From an uncultured Alphaproteobacteria bacterium (lineage in GTDB: Bacteria; Pseudomonadota; Alphaproteobacteria; RF32; CAG-239): a stretch of 47,376 nucleotides of DNA. Positions 34,156 through 43,845 of this stretch are shown one piece after another (within the stretch, counting starts at the first letter, position 1; each line of letters starts with the position of its first letter). The stretch lies in assembly GCA_944393715.1 (NCBI GenBank), contig CALYBB010000028.1:1-47376 (forward strand). The letters run 5' to 3'. The position numbers and the translations under genes were made by a program. The notes beneath the pieces are model-generated. The model was not told where the DNA came from. It made no database searches and was given only the letters and a program-made list of their open reading frames with translations.

Positions 34156-34690
34156 TTGACCCTGCAACTTCATCCATAAACGGAGGCCTGCTCAGATCGG
34201 CTTTGTCAAATAAATACTCTTCCATTGCCGAATCCTGCTCCGGATTAAAATTCGGTTCTTTTACTTTTGCCTCAATCTGCCGCGCTTCTGTTTCCGTTTT
34301 GCCTTCTTTTAGTGCTGCACGGCGTTTTTGAATCTTTTCGGCATTAGTCATAACATCAATAAAATCCTTTCTTTCTCGTATTGATTGTTTTTTAAGAGAA
34401 TTTCGGATGTCTTTTTTGGCGGCAGTATCAATTTCGGCTTTTTGTTCGGGAGTCATTGTTGCGGCGGCCGGCTGCTCTGCTTCGATCAGAGCCTGCGCCT
34501 CTTCTCTGCTAATCAGGCGTACATCAGATTTTTTTGTTTCCACCACAGCCGGCGATGTTTCTTCTATTGCGGCGGTCGGTTTATTATGCTGTACCACTGC
34601 CGCTGTTGAACCATTAATCATCTGGGCAGAAATACTGCCCGTAAACAGCATCCCTATCCCGCATAACAACCATAAACTTGACTTTCTCAT
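34145..34690 (-). CDS. Exported protein of unknown function
   Basis: 181 residues, not recognised. Signal peptide SSLWLLCGIGMLFTGSISA, cut before QMING. The mature part is polar: an Ala/Glu/Thr-rich N-terminal region, then a highly charged helical region (KKDIRNSLKKQSIRERKD, QKRRAALKEGKTETEARQ), then SRPPFMDEV at the end. No cysteines in the mature part. It follows another exported unknown (13-base gap) and overlaps trmJ, so all three may share a transcript. Confidence 0.7.
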   Translation of the reverse strand: MRKSSLWLLCGIGMLFTGSISAQMINGSTAAVVQHNKPTAAIEETSPAVVETKKSDVRLISREEAQALIEAEQPAAATMTPEQKAEIDTAAKKDIRNSLKKQSIRERKDFIDVMTNAEKIQKRRAALKEGKTETEARQIEAKVKEPNFNPEQDSAMEEYLFDKADLSRPPFMDEVAGSNVR

Positions 34691-34702
34691 TAAATTTGTT
34701 CC

Positions 34703-35419
34703 TTAATCTTGATTTATCAGATCAATACTGTTAAACAACAAGTTTTCCATATCCAACCCCGACTGGTCTTCCACGACATCAAGAAACCCCGAAAACATCG
34801 TATCAAAAGGATTATTCTGATGCCCAAGTCCATTGTAGGCATCATGCAAATCTTGCGAATAGTTCTGTAAAAAATCTTGAAACTTATTATCGTAACTGCT
34901 CGGAATTTTATAGCCTAAATCCCGCAAATGTTTCAACATAATGTTCATGTTGTGGTTATTGACTTCCGGCGCCAACATTTCCTGACCATAGGCCGTGCCG
35001 TAGGTCGTTACTTCTCCGGTATAACCAAGTTGCCCGAATTTTCCGGAGCCACGCCAAGCTCCACCCGACCGTGCAACGGTATTTTGAGTCGGTGTAACGT
35101 CCTTGGCCGTTGTGGTGCTAAGCGTGTCAATTTTTTGTACCTCAACGCCGGTTTTAGCATTGCCTTTGGCGTCAATTACCGGTTTGTAGACCGGAGCCGA
35201 AGCATCTGCATTAATGGCTTTGTATTTGATGGACGGAATATTAACCTGACGGTCCTCCGAACGAGAAATATGACCGACACCAGAATCTGCCGGAGCAGAA
35301 GCCGCAACGGCAGCATCAAAGGCAGCCGTATCCCAAGGACTTGCCGGAAGCTGAGCAACTGCCGGCGCCATAAAGCAAAGACTGATGAGACTGCTCCACA
35401 AAAAAACTGATTTTTGCAT
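34703..35419 (-). CDS. Exported protein of unknown function
   Basis: 238 residues, not recognised. Signal peptide SVFLWSSLISLCFMAPAVA, cut before QLPAS. The mature N-terminal half is Ala/Thr/Asp-rich and low in hydrophobic residues, probably disordered; the C-terminal third (ILKHLRDLGYKIPSSYDNKF, DFLQNYSQDLHDAYNGLG) looks helical and folded. No lipobox, no cysteines in the mature part. Paired with the exported protein downstream. Confidence 0.7.
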   Translation of the reverse strand: MQKSVFLWSSLISLCFMAPAVAQLPASPWDTAAFDAAVAASAPADSGVGHISRSEDRQVNIPSIKYKAINADASAPVYKPVIDAKGNAKTGVEVQKIDTLSTTTAKDVTPTQNTVARSGGAWRGSGKFGQLGYTGEVTTYGTAYGQEMLAPEVNNHNMNIMLKHLRDLGYKIPSSYDNKFQDFLQNYSQDLHDAYNGLGHQNNPFDTMFSGFLDVVEDQSGLDMENLLFNSIDLINQD

Positions 35420-35505
35420 TGTCTTCCGCCTCCTTAGAATTTCACGCCATGTATAATTATCATATCATAAAATACGGAAACAGAGTATTACAAAATTGTT
35501 ATATT

Positions 35506-36168
35506 TTACTTAATTTTTGCTTTTTTTATTTTAGCAATTTCTTTTTCCAGCCATTTTATCCGGCATTCTATGGGATCTTTGTCTGCGGCGCAGGCGCCGT
35601 AAGCTGTAAAGTCTTCCGGTTTTACCAGACTTTTGTCAACAACATGTCCGGGAACACCAACCACGGTTTTATTAGCGGCAACATCTTTAAGAACAACGGC
35701 ATTGGCACCTATTTTGACATTGTTGCCGATTGTAACCGGACCTAAGATTTTGGCGCCGGCTCCGACAATAACATTATCTTTTAGGGTTGGATGCCTTTTT
35801 TGTATTTTTTTGCCTTCGGCATCAAAAACCGTGGTACCGCCTAACGTGGCACCATGATAAAGGGTTACATTATCGCCGATTTCGGCTGTTTCGCCGATAA
35901 CGACCCCCATACCATGGTCAATAAAAAAGCCTTTGCCGACTCGAGCGGCCGGATGAATTTCTATTCCGGTAAAAAAACGAACGATTTGCGATAAAAAACG
36001 CGCCGTCAATCGCCATCCTCGGCACCAAAGCCAGTGACAAAAGCGGTAACATATGACAGCGTGTAATCCCGAAGACAACAAAAAGGCCTGAAAACGGTTG
36101 TGCGTAGCCGGATCGCGAGCAACAACGGCTTCCGCATCCTGAAGAATTATCTTGAATTTTGATTCCAT
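35506..36168 (-). CDS. cysE: Serine O-acetyltransferase
   Basis: 220 residues. Makes O-acetylserine from serine and acetyl-CoA for cysteine synthesis. Left-handed beta-helix with hexapeptide repeats; active-site block [20 protein letters not shown] and [11 protein letters not shown] are diagnostic, and [20 protein letters not shown] continues the coil. This is the shorter form lacking the long N-terminal helical domain of E. coli CysE. Its product supplies the cysteine used by SufS. Divergent from the hydrolase gene. Confidence 0.94.
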   Translation of the reverse strand: MESKFKIILQDAEAVVARDPATHNRFQAFLLSSGLHAVICYRFCHWLWCRGWRLTARFLSQIVRFFTGIEIHPAARVGKGFFIDHGMGVVIGETAEIGDNVTLYHGATLGGTTVFDAEGKKIQKRHPTLKDNVIVGAGAKILGPVTIGNNVKIGANAVVLKDVAANKTVVGVPGHVVDKSLVKPEDFTAYGACAADKDPIECRIKWLEKEIAKIKKAKIK

Positions 36169-36259
36169 TTTGTGCTAAATTCCTTCAAAAAATTAACTCT
36201 TTGGCAAAGATTACAAAAATATAATACTCAAAACAACAATATTTTAGGTTAGTAACAAA

Positions 36260-37051
36260 ATGACAGAAGTGCTTTTTAACGGGCATGCCGGACGTCTTGA
36301 GGGGCGCTATCATCAAAGCGACAATCCTAGTGCGCCGATTGCGCTTATCCTGCACCCGCATCCGCAATATGGCGGAACCATGAACAATAAAGTTGTTTAT
36401 ACGCTGTTCAGCGTTTTCCAAAACTTAGGTTTTTCCGTTCTGCGTTTTAATTTTCGCAGTGTCGGACGCTCGCAGGGCGAATTTGAAGATGGCCCAGGAG
36501 AATTGTCGGATGCAACCATTGCTCTTGACTGGCTACAGGCGGTTAATCCCGAAGCTCGCCAGTGCTGGGTTGCTGGCTATTCTTTTGGTGCATGGATCGG
36601 GTTGCAACTTTTGATGCGACGGCCGGATATTAATAATTTTATTGCCGTATCTCCACCAGCCAACGAAAAAGATTTTTCGTTTTTGGCGCCATGTCCGACG
36701 TCCGGCCTGATTACCCAAGGGTGTATTGATGAAATTGTTATGCCGTCCAGCGTAACGGCGTTGGTTAAACGTCTGAATACCCAGCGCAATGTGTCTGTTG
36801 ATTATGCAATGGTCGAGGGGGCCGATCACATGTATAATAACCATTTGGTTGATTTATACAAGATCGCCGGACATTATATCATTGATGCCATGAAGAAGAA
36901 GGCTCCTATGCGCAAACGCCGCGGCCGCCGGAAAAAATCGGAAGAAGAGGCTGATGAGACTTTGCTACTTGAAGACGACAGCACGGTGGACGATGATGCT
37001 GATTTTGATGATATGGACGACGAAGATAATGATTTTGGCGAAGAAGAATAA
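36260..37051 (+). CDS. Alpha/beta hydrolase with charged C-terminal tail
   Basis: 263 residues. Core domain of the alphaproteobacterial 'alpha/beta hydrolase' type: LILHPHPQYGGTMNNKVVY, LRFNFRSVGRSQGEF, nucleophile serine in AGYSFGAW, and a candidate catalytic histidine in EGADHMYNN; the acid is probably in GCIDEIV. From about residue 212 the protein changes to a basic stretch (KKKAPMRKRRGRRKK) and then a run of Asp and Glu to the end, likely a disordered tail added to the usual fold. Substrate unknown. Strong terminator follows. Confidence 0.85.
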   Translation: MTEVLFNGHAGRLEGRYHQSDNPSAPIALILHPHPQYGGTMNNKVVYTLFSVFQNLGFSVLRFNFRSVGRSQGEFEDGPGELSDATIALDWLQAVNPEARQCWVAGYSFGAWIGLQLLMRRPDINNFIAVSPPANEKDFSFLAPCPTSGLITQGCIDEIVMPSSVTALVKRLNTQRNVSVDYAMVEGADHMYNNHLVDLYKIAGHYIIDAMKKKAPMRKRRGRRKKSEEEADETLLLEDDSTVDDDADFDDMDDEDNDFGEEE

Positions 37052-37070
37052 CTTAACGCTTTGCTTTGTA

Positions 37071-37101
37071 AAAAAGGCGGATCGCAGACCGCCTTTTTTT
37101 G
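37071..37101. terminator. Bidirectional terminator between hydrolase and alaS
   Basis: A 10-bp stem AAAAAGGCGG (37071-37080) with complement at 37089-37098 and an 8-nt loop, with T-run on the right and A-run on the left, serves both convergent genes. Confidence 0.9.
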
Positions 37102-37144
37102 TATGAGAATACGCTAGGCCTCGCATAACAAGCGGGCTTAGAGA

Positions 37145-39763
37145 CTACAGCGTCTTTTTGATCTCGGCAACGGCTTCGTCAAAACGATTGGTTATTGAAC
37201 CGCCGGTTTGAGCCATATCCGGCCGGCCGCCTCCTCCTTGGGCTCCAACAAATGGGGCTATTTTTTTGACCATATCCACTGCTGAATGTTTGTCTTTAAT
37301 ATCATCGCTGACGCCGATAACTACCGATGACTTGCCGTCGTTGACTGCAAACAACGCGACAACCACATTGTTCTTATATTTGTCTTTAATGTCATCAATG
37401 ACGGCTTTCATCTCTTTGGTCTGAATATCTCTTAACGTTTTGGCCACCAATTTGACGCCGTTGATTTCTTCAAACTCATTCTCGGTTTTGCCAGCACCGC
37501 TGACTAATTGTTTTTTAAGTTCAAAAATTTTGGCTTCCATTTCTTTACGTTCTGCCAAAAGCTGCTCTAATCGGCCTTCGACGTCATTGGCTCCGACTTT
37601 GAGCAAGCGGCTGATATGGCGGACTTTGTCTTCCATGTCGCGCGTGTGCTTAGCCGCACCGGAACCGGTAACGCATTCTAGACGACGAACACCGGCCGCT
37701 ACCGCAGAATCCGAAAGAATCGAAAAACCCCCTATATCACCGGTATGTTTAACGTGGGTACCGCCGCAAAGTTCTGTTGACACGCCACCGCCAATACAAA
37801 CAACCCGAACTTCGTCGCCGTATTTTTCGCCAAATAGCGCCATTGCGCCGCTGCCAATGGCATCGTCATGGCTCATGATTTTGGTCTCGACAGGATAGTT
37901 GGTGCGAATCATCTCATCGACCCGATCTTCCAGCGCACGTAGCTCATCAGCGCTGATTTGCTTGTTATAGGCAATGTCAAAACGCATCCGATCCGCCGCG
38001 ACATAAGATCCCTTCTGAGTCACGCTGCTTCCGAATTTTTCCTGCAATGCCTTATGCAACAAATGGGTTACCGTGTGGTTGCCCTGAACGGCAGCACGGG
38101 TCGCCGCGTCAACCGCAAAAGTTGCCGAATTTCCGGTTTTAACCTTACCGTCCATCAGGCGGCAGACATGAACATGCAGCCCGTCGCACTTCTTTTTGGT
38201 ATCAACGACCTCAGCGGTAAATGAAGCGCTTTTGATTATGCCGACATCGCCGACCTGACCGCCCATTTCGGCGTAAAACGGCGTTTGATTGGCCAATAGG
38301 CAAAACTCGCCCGCGGCGACTTCATCAACAATTTTATTATCCTGAACCAAGGCGGTAATCTCTGCATCGGCGGTCAGCGTGTGGTAACCCAAGAATTCGG
38401 TCGAGCCGAGTTTGTCTTGTAACTCAAACCAAACCTTTTCGGTACCGGAATCGCCGGAGCCGGCCCAATTTTTACGAGCTTCGGCTTTTTGCGCTGCCAT
38501 AGCATCGTTAAAGCCCTGTTCATCAACTTTAATATCGCGCAATTTGAGCGCATCCTGAGTTAAATCAAGCGGAAAACCATAGGTGTCGTATAGTTTGAAT
38601 GCGACTCTGCCGTCCAGCGTGGCACCGGCGGATAAGTCTTTGGTTTCGTCCGCTAGTAGTTTTAAGCCTTTTTCTAGGGTTTTGCCAAAGCGTTCTTCCT
38701 CGGTTTTAATGGTTTCTTTGATCAAAGTCTCGGCTTTATAAAGCTCAGGATAGGCTTCGCCCATTTCTTGCTGTAATGCCGGCAAAAGCTTATAAATCAT
38801 CGGTTCGTTGACGCCGAGCATATGGACATGGCGCATGGCGCGGCGCATAATGCGGCGCAAGACATAACCGCGGCCTTCGTTGGAGGGCAGGACTCCGTCG
38901 GCGATCAAAAAAGCCATGGCACGCAGATGGTCGGTAATAACATTGTATGAAGCGCGCAGCGAACCTGCGGGATCAACGTTGGTTAATTCTGCCGTTGCTT
39001 TAATTAAGTTGCGGAACAAGTCTATATCATAGTTGGAGTGAACACCCTGTAAAATGGCAGAGATACGCTCCAGCCCCATACCGGTATCAATGCAACGTTG
39101 TTTAAGCGGAACACGACTGCCGTCAGGCAAATCTTCAAATTCGTCAAAAACCAGATTCCAGATCTCAATCCAGCGATCGCCGTCTTCTTCTGGCGTGCCG
39201 GGAAGGCCACCCCAAACCTCAGGTCCATGGTCATAAAAAATTTCGGAACAATAGCCACAGGGACCGGTGTCACCCATCTGCCAGAAATTATCCTTGGTGG
39301 CGATCGGAATGATACGGTCTTCCGGCAGGCCGGAAACCTTTTTCCAGATGTCGCGCGAAACTTCGTCGGTGTGAAAATAAGTTACCGCCAGCTTATCCGG
39401 ACTAATGCCGAATTCTTTGGTGATCAGTTCCCACGCAAAGGCAATGGCCTCGTCCTTAAAGTAGTCGCCGAACGAGAAGTTACCCAGCATTTCAAAAAAC
39501 GTGTGATGGCGGACATCATAACCGACCGAATCCAAATCATTATGCTTGCCGCCGGCGCGAACAGATTTTTGAGAAGTGGCGGCGCGCTTAAAAGCGGCTG
39601 TTTCGTTGCCGGTGAAGATATTTTTAAACTGCACCATGCCTGAATTGGTAAACATCAGGGTCGGGTCATTATTCGGCACCAGTGAAGAAGATGGAACAAT
39701 TTTGTGACCATTTTTTGCAAAATATTTCAAAAAAGTGCTTCTGATCTCATTAACGGTTATCAT
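37145..39763 (-). CDS. alaS: Alanyl-tRNA synthetase
   Basis: 872 residues, full length. Aminoacylation domain with FLKYFAKNGHKIVPSSSLVP, TNSGMVQFKNIF, HHTFFEMLGNFSFGDYFK; editing domain with zinc motif HTVTHLLHKAL and the CGGTHVKHTGDIG block; C-terminal oligomerisation domain ending VGAQGGGGRPDMAQTGG. Divergent from sfsA. Confidence 0.98.
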   Translation of the reverse strand: MITVNEIRSTFLKYFAKNGHKIVPSSSLVPNNDPTLMFTNSGMVQFKNIFTGNETAAFKRAATSQKSVRAGGKHNDLDSVGYDVRHHTFFEMLGNFSFGDYFKDEAIAFAWELITKEFGISPDKLAVTYFHTDEVSRDIWKKVSGLPEDRIIPIATKDNFWQMGDTGPCGYCSEIFYDHGPEVWGGLPGTPEEDGDRWIEIWNLVFDEFEDLPDGSRVPLKQRCIDTGMGLERISAILQGVHSNYDIDLFRNLIKATAELTNVDPAGSLRASYNVITDHLRAMAFLIADGVLPSNEGRGYVLRRIMRRAMRHVHMLGVNEPMIYKLLPALQQEMGEAYPELYKAETLIKETIKTEEERFGKTLEKGLKLLADETKDLSAGATLDGRVAFKLYDTYGFPLDLTQDALKLRDIKVDEQGFNDAMAAQKAEARKNWAGSGDSGTEKVWFELQDKLGSTEFLGYHTLTADAEITALVQDNKIVDEVAAGEFCLLANQTPFYAEMGGQVGDVGIIKSASFTAEVVDTKKKCDGLHVHVCRLMDGKVKTGNSATFAVDAATRAAVQGNHTVTHLLHKALQEKFGSSVTQKGSYVAADRMRFDIAYNKQISADELRALEDRVDEMIRTNYPVETKIMSHDDAIGSGAMALFGEKYGDEVRVVCIGGGVSTELCGGTHVKHTGDIGGFSILSDSAVAAGVRRLECVTGSGAAKHTRDMEDKVRHISRLLKVGANDVEGRLEQLLAERKEMEAKIFELKKQLVSGAGKTENEFEEINGVKLVAKTLRDIQTKEMKAVIDDIKDKYKNNVVVALFAVNDGKSSVVIGVSDDIKDKHSAVDMVKKIAPFVGAQGGGGRPDMAQTGGSITNRFDEAVAEIKKTL

Positions 39764-39924
39764 TGTCTTTTCCCAAAAATCCTTATCAAAAAAATCCGGC
39801 GTTTATTTATAAAGTAAATTTTAGAAACTGGCAAGCGCTTTTTGCTTAAAAAACCGACGGTTGCCCCTTGATAAATTGGAAATTTTTATATAATAATGGA
39901 TTGTCATAATATTTTTCGGACAGG

Positions 39925-40629
39925 ATGTTTGCTTTGGAATATAATCATAAGTTGCTGTCGGCGACCGTTACCGGCGTTTATAATGAAATTATTATTGATG
40001 CCAGATTGGAGAACGGTGAAGCTGTTGCTGCTTTTTGCGGTGCACCGGAAATTGCCGAAATGTGCACTGCGGGAACGCCTCTTTGGCTCAAAAGAACCTC
40101 GCGCGGCAAACGTTTGGTTAAGTACAATATATCGTTTGTGCAAACACCGGAGGGGCTGGTCTTTGCTAATCCGCGCTATCTTCGTCAGTTATTTCAGGAG
40201 GCCTTTGATAACAGCGTTTTGACCGACCTAAAAGAATACACCCGCTGCACGCCGCTGGAGCACGCTGACACCACACTGGGGACGGATTTTGAGTTGACAG
40301 CACCAGACGGACAGAAATGTTTTGTCTTTGCGCTGCCGGTTTATCACAAAAAAGACAGTCAAATTGTTTTTCCTTTTGCCGTTAATTTTTTTGAAATGAA
40401 GATGATCGAGAAAATGCGCCAGCGACGGCAAAAAGGCGCCAAGACCTATATCTTTATGATTGCGCCACGAGAAGACTGCGTCGCAGCCAAATTTATCTGG
40501 AACGCCGATGCTGCCGGCGCCGCCGTTTTGTTTGAAGAAGCAAAAAACGGATTAAATTTTTTGTGTTACGGTTGCAAAACAACAAAAAACAGAATAGAAA
40601 TAGATCGTAGACTGGAAATCATTTATTAA
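39925..40629 (+). CDS. sfsA: SfsA-family protein, divergent
   Basis: 234 residues with the SfsA layout: N-terminal OB-like region (EIIIDARLENGEAVAAFCGAPEIAEMC in place of the usual HCPNTG-type segment) and the nuclease-like region with LPLxxK/VFPFAV. Usual family sequence is much better conserved (PNTGSM, SRTKRKLxYT), so this member has diverged. SfsA was described as a sugar fermentation stimulator; the fold suggests nucleic-acid binding. Place before map and radC is the alphaproteobacterial order, which supports the name. Confidence 0.7.
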   Translation: MFALEYNHKLLSATVTGVYNEIIIDARLENGEAVAAFCGAPEIAEMCTAGTPLWLKRTSRGKRLVKYNISFVQTPEGLVFANPRYLRQLFQEAFDNSVLTDLKEYTRCTPLEHADTTLGTDFELTAPDGQKCFVFALPVYHKKDSQIVFPFAVNFFEMKMIEKMRQRRQKGAKTYIFMIAPREDCVAAKFIWNADAAGAAVLFEEAKNGLNFLCYGCKTTKNRIEIDRRLEIIY

Positions 40630-40654
40630 TAGACTAAACCGAGGTAGAAACAAA

Positions 40655-41482
40655 GTGGCTCAAAAAATTGACAGCAAACGAAACAAAGACGGAATTATCA
40701 TTCATACCGATCCCAAGGACTATGAAGGAATGCGCAATGCCGGTAAGCTGGCTGCCGAATGCCTAGATTATATTACGCCGTACGTCGATGTCGGGGTAAC
40801 GACCGAGTATTTGGACGATTTGTGCCGACGTTTTATTCAATCACACGGCGCAATACCAGCCTGTCTCGGCTACCACGGCTATCCCAAAAGTACTTGTATT
40901 TCCATCAATCATGAAATATGTCATGGCATTCCATCGCCTGAGCGTAAACTCTTAAACGGCGATATGCTCAATATTGACGTTACAGTCATTTTGGACGGAT
41001 GGTTCGGCGACACCTCACGGATGTATTTTGCCGGCAAACCTTCGGTTAAGGCTAAGAGGCTGTGTGAAGTAACTTATGAGTGCATGATGCGCGGGATTGA
41101 GGCCGTACGTCCCGGCGCGCATTTTGGCGATATTGGCGCGGTGATTGAAGAAATTGCCCACCATTACGGCTATTCGGTCGTGGATATGTTCTGCGGTCAT
41201 GGTCTGGGGCGAATTTTTCATGACGAACCCAATGTGATGCATTGCGGCAAAAAAGGAACCGGCCCACAGCTGGAAGAAGGAATGTTTTTTACCATTGAGC
41301 CAATGATTAACTTCGGCAAAAAGGAAGCGTCCATTCTTGCAAACGAGTGGACTGCCGTTACTAAAGATCGCTCTCTGTCGGCACAGTTTGAACATTCGCT
41401 GGCTGTTACCAAAGACGGTTTTGAGGTGTTTACTTACTCGCCGGCGGGATTAGATCAGCCGCCTTATAAAAAGCAAGGCTAA
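40655..41482 (+). CDS. map: Methionine aminopeptidase type I
   Basis: 275 residues. Removes N-terminal methionine from new proteins. Five metal ligands: Asp in NIDVTVILDGWFGD (two), His in CGHGLGRIFHDEP, Glu in FTIEPMINFG and Glu in SAQFEHSLAV. GTG start at 40655, with GAGG at 40641-40644. Followed five bases later by radC. Confidence 0.97.
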   Translation: MAQKIDSKRNKDGIIIHTDPKDYEGMRNAGKLAAECLDYITPYVDVGVTTEYLDDLCRRFIQSHGAIPACLGYHGYPKSTCISINHEICHGIPSPERKLLNGDMLNIDVTVILDGWFGDTSRMYFAGKPSVKAKRLCEVTYECMMRGIEAVRPGAHFGDIGAVIEEIAHHYGYSVVDMFCGHGLGRIFHDEPNVMHCGKKGTGPQLEEGMFFTIEPMINFGKKEASILANEWTAVTKDRSLSAQFEHSLAVTKDGFEVFTYSPAGLDQPPYKKQG

Positions 41483-41487
41483 AAAGC

Positions 41488-42183
41488 ATGGATGAACAGC
41501 AACCGGACTATATTGGTCATCGTCAACGTTTAAAACAGCGATTTTTGCTCGGCAACGGACGGGATATGGCAGACTATGAACTTTTGGAGCTGGTGTTGAC
41601 ACTGGCTGTTCCTCGCCGCGACGTTAAACCGCTGGCAAAAAAGCTGGTGGCCGAGTTTGGCAGTTTCGCTAAAGCTATTTCTGCGTCGGAATATTCTTTG
41701 CGAAAAATTAAAGGAATCGGCGACAGCATTATTACGGTTTTTAAAATCATTACGGTTTCAACTCAGCGGTTATGTTGGCAAAATCTGGCCTCGGATGATA
41801 AACCTGTGTTGATTAATGTTGATACTTTGATTGACTTTTGCCGCAGCACCATCGCCTATTCGGAAGTTGAGGAGCTGCATGTTATTTATCTGAATTCCAA
41901 GCTCAATGCCATTGGTTATGAATTGTTGCAAAAAGGAAGTTTGTCGTCGGTCAGTATCTCTCCTCGCGAAATTGTTAAAAATGCTTTGGAGCACAATGCT
42001 GCCGGTATTATTATGGTACATAATCATCCGTCTGGTTCGGCCAAACCGTCCGACAACGACTTAAAGCTGACGAACAATGTCGCTCAGGCTTGTCAATTAA
42101 TGGGAATCCGCCTGCACGAACATATTATCATTACTCAGTCTGACTACTTCTCTTTTCTGGAACACGGGCTGATTAAAATCTAA
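41488..42183 (+). CDS. radC: RadC/JAMM-domain DNA repair-related protein
   Basis: 231 residues: N-terminal helix-hairpin-helix part (LRKIKGIGDS), then the JAB/MPN metalloprotease-like domain with EELHVIYLNSKLNAIG and the metal site HNHPSGSAKPSDND. Biochemical role is still unclear in the family. Its stop overlaps the convergent marC stop by four bases. Confidence 0.94.
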   Translation: MDEQQPDYIGHRQRLKQRFLLGNGRDMADYELLELVLTLAVPRRDVKPLAKKLVAEFGSFAKAISASEYSLRKIKGIGDSIITVFKIITVSTQRLCWQNLASDDKPVLINVDTLIDFCRSTIAYSEVEELHVIYLNSKLNAIGYELLQKGSLSSVSISPREIVKNALEHNAAGIIMVHNHPSGSAKPSDNDLKLTNNVAQACQLMGIRLHEHIIITQSDYFSFLEHGLIKI

Positions 42184-42788
42184 GCCGTCGTTTCTATGAC
42201 CGTTTCAATCAATATCGTGATATTGCTGGTAAATAATTTGATGGAAATAGTCAGCAGAATGATGCCGAAAAACTTTTTAAGCATATAGATGAAGCCTGCG
42301 CTCAGTTTCTTTTCAAATTTATCAGCCAGACGCAGAATCAAATAAATGCAGACCATGTTGGCAAAAACCGCACTCAAAAGATTCAACGGCGAAAACTGTG
42401 AGCGGATGGCTAACATCGTGGTTAGGGCTCCGGCTCCGGCAAGCAGCGGAAAAACGACCGGAAAAAAGCTCGAATCCTTAGGGGTATCCGCTGTGTCCTG
42501 AAAGATAGAAATATCCAATATCATCTCGCAGGCCATGACAAAAATAATCAGCGAACCAGCGACCGCAAAAGATGCTGTGTCGACTCCGAAAAGCCTGAGA
42601 AAAGCATCTCCGACAAAATAAAAAATCAAAAACATACATAGTGCCAATCCAGCTGTTTTTAAGGGTTTAACTATTTTGCCCTTGCGGCGCAGCGCTAAAA
42701 CTATCGGCAATGATCCTGGAACGTCAATAATGGCAAATAAAACAAAAAAAGCACCTAAAAACTGCTGCCAATTAAAATCCAAGGACAT
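42180..42788 (-). CDS. MarC-family integral membrane protein
   Basis: 202 residues with about six membrane segments. FVLFAIIDVPGSLPIVLAL, the family's NPxGxxP-like first motif here as IDVPGSLP, FAVAGSLIIFVMACEMI and FPLLAGAGALTTMLAI are MarC/NAAT family features. Function in most members is unknown. AGGAGG six to seven bases before the ATG at 42788 decides the start over the upstream ATG at 42839. Confidence 0.9.
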   Translation of the reverse strand: MSLDFNWQQFLGAFFVLFAIIDVPGSLPIVLALRRKGKIVKPLKTAGLALCMFLIFYFVGDAFLRLFGVDTASFAVAGSLIIFVMACEMILDISIFQDTADTPKDSSFFPVVFPLLAGAGALTTMLAIRSQFSPLNLLSAVFANMVCIYLILRLADKFEKKLSAGFIYMLKKFFGIILLTISIKLFTSNITILIETVIETTA

Positions 42789-42916
42789 TTTCCCCTCCTG
42801 TTGAACAGTATTTTCGCATTCATACTTAATTATAAACATAAATAATTAAAAAAATCTTGTGATAAACTGTCCCGCTATTTAGAATATGTTTGTTGTTTAA
42901 TTTTGGGGATTTTATA

Positions 42917-43753
42917 ATGAAAATATTTTTACGCATTTTAGCCGGAATACTTTGTCTGACAATTGTTTGGGCTATTGTTGTTTCCGCGCTATGGGGGAGG
43001 GTAGCAGCCTCTAACATTAAGGATAAGGCGCCCTATCCTTTTCACAACGGCGAGCATCATCTGATCGCCCATGCCGGCGGTAGAATCGACGAACATATTT
43101 ATACCAGTTCGCGAGAAGCCGTTGAAGATTCCATCAAGGCCGGCATGAAATTTATTGAGATAGATTTTATCAAGACATCTGACGGTTTTTATATTGCTGG
43201 ACATGACTGGAAGCTGTTTAACGAAGCAACAGGTCATGAAGACAGGGGCGATGAGCCGCTGACGCTGGCCGAAGTGAAAGCATCTAAGATTCACGGAAAG
43301 TATACGACCATGGACGCAAACGACGTGGCGGAACTGATGCGGAAATATCCGGATTGGATTTTATTGGTGGACAAAGCGCGCGATATTGAATACATCGCCG
43401 AATTGTTTCCTTTTCCGAAACGGGTGATTTTGCAGGTATATGGTCTATACGGCTATATGCGCGCTTTGAAAGCGGGAATCGATTATCCAACCCTGCGGCT
43501 GAAAGGCGGACGCCGCGGCGTTAAAGAAATTTACAAACTGTTTATGGACTGGCTCAATGTTAAATCGGTTATCTTGGGCGAAAAGTCGTTTGAGAAAAAT
43601 CTGGAATATATAGGCGAGTTGCATGACAAAGGCGTAACGGTTATTCTTTATGGCAACCCGCGATTCAAGATTGTCGAGAATCCGACCGAGATTAAGAAAT
43701 ACCTTGGCAAGTATCTGGATTTGGTTGATACGGACACGCTGCGCAGTCTGTAA
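42917..43753 (+). CDS. Glycerophosphodiester phosphodiesterase family protein
   Basis: 278 residues: membrane anchor or uncleaved signal (IFLRILAGILCLTIVWAIVV), then a GDPD TIM barrel facing the periplasm with IAHAGGRIDEH, AGMKFIEIDFIKTSDG and AGHDW. Active members release glycerol 3-phosphate from glycerophosphodiesters. The usual ENT after HRG is replaced, so the substrate range may differ. GGGGA eight bases ahead sets the ATG at 42917. It sits just before a phosphoglycerol transferase gene, so both may act on periplasmic phosphoglycerol groups. Confidence 0.85.
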   Translation: MKIFLRILAGILCLTIVWAIVVSALWGRVAASNIKDKAPYPFHNGEHHLIAHAGGRIDEHIYTSSREAVEDSIKAGMKFIEIDFIKTSDGFYIAGHDWKLFNEATGHEDRGDEPLTLAEVKASKIHGKYTTMDANDVAELMRKYPDWILLVDKARDIEYIAELFPFPKRVILQVYGLYGYMRALKAGIDYPTLRLKGGRRGVKEIYKLFMDWLNVKSVILGEKSFEKNLEYIGELHDKGVTVILYGNPRFKIVENPTEIKKYLGKYLDLVDTDTLRSL

Positions 43754-43770
43754 AAGTTTGTCGTCCGATT

Positions 43771-43832
43771 AAGGCTCTTGACGCGGCGCGGACAATGCGC
43801 TAAGTAAAGTCAAAGAGCCTTAATTTTTTTTG
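43771..43832 (+). terminator. Terminator after the GDPD gene
   Basis: Inverted repeat AAGGCTCTTGAC (43771-43782) pairs with a 13-base arm at 43809-43821 with one bulged base, followed by AATTTTTTTT. The intervening part contains a small GC-rich inner hairpin. Confidence 0.75.
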
Positions 43833-43845
43833 GGGAGTTTTAGTC

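Noticed and set aside
39098-39643. 181-codon plus-strand frame inside alaS
   Set aside because: Antisense shadow of a conserved full-length alaS; no independent family signature.
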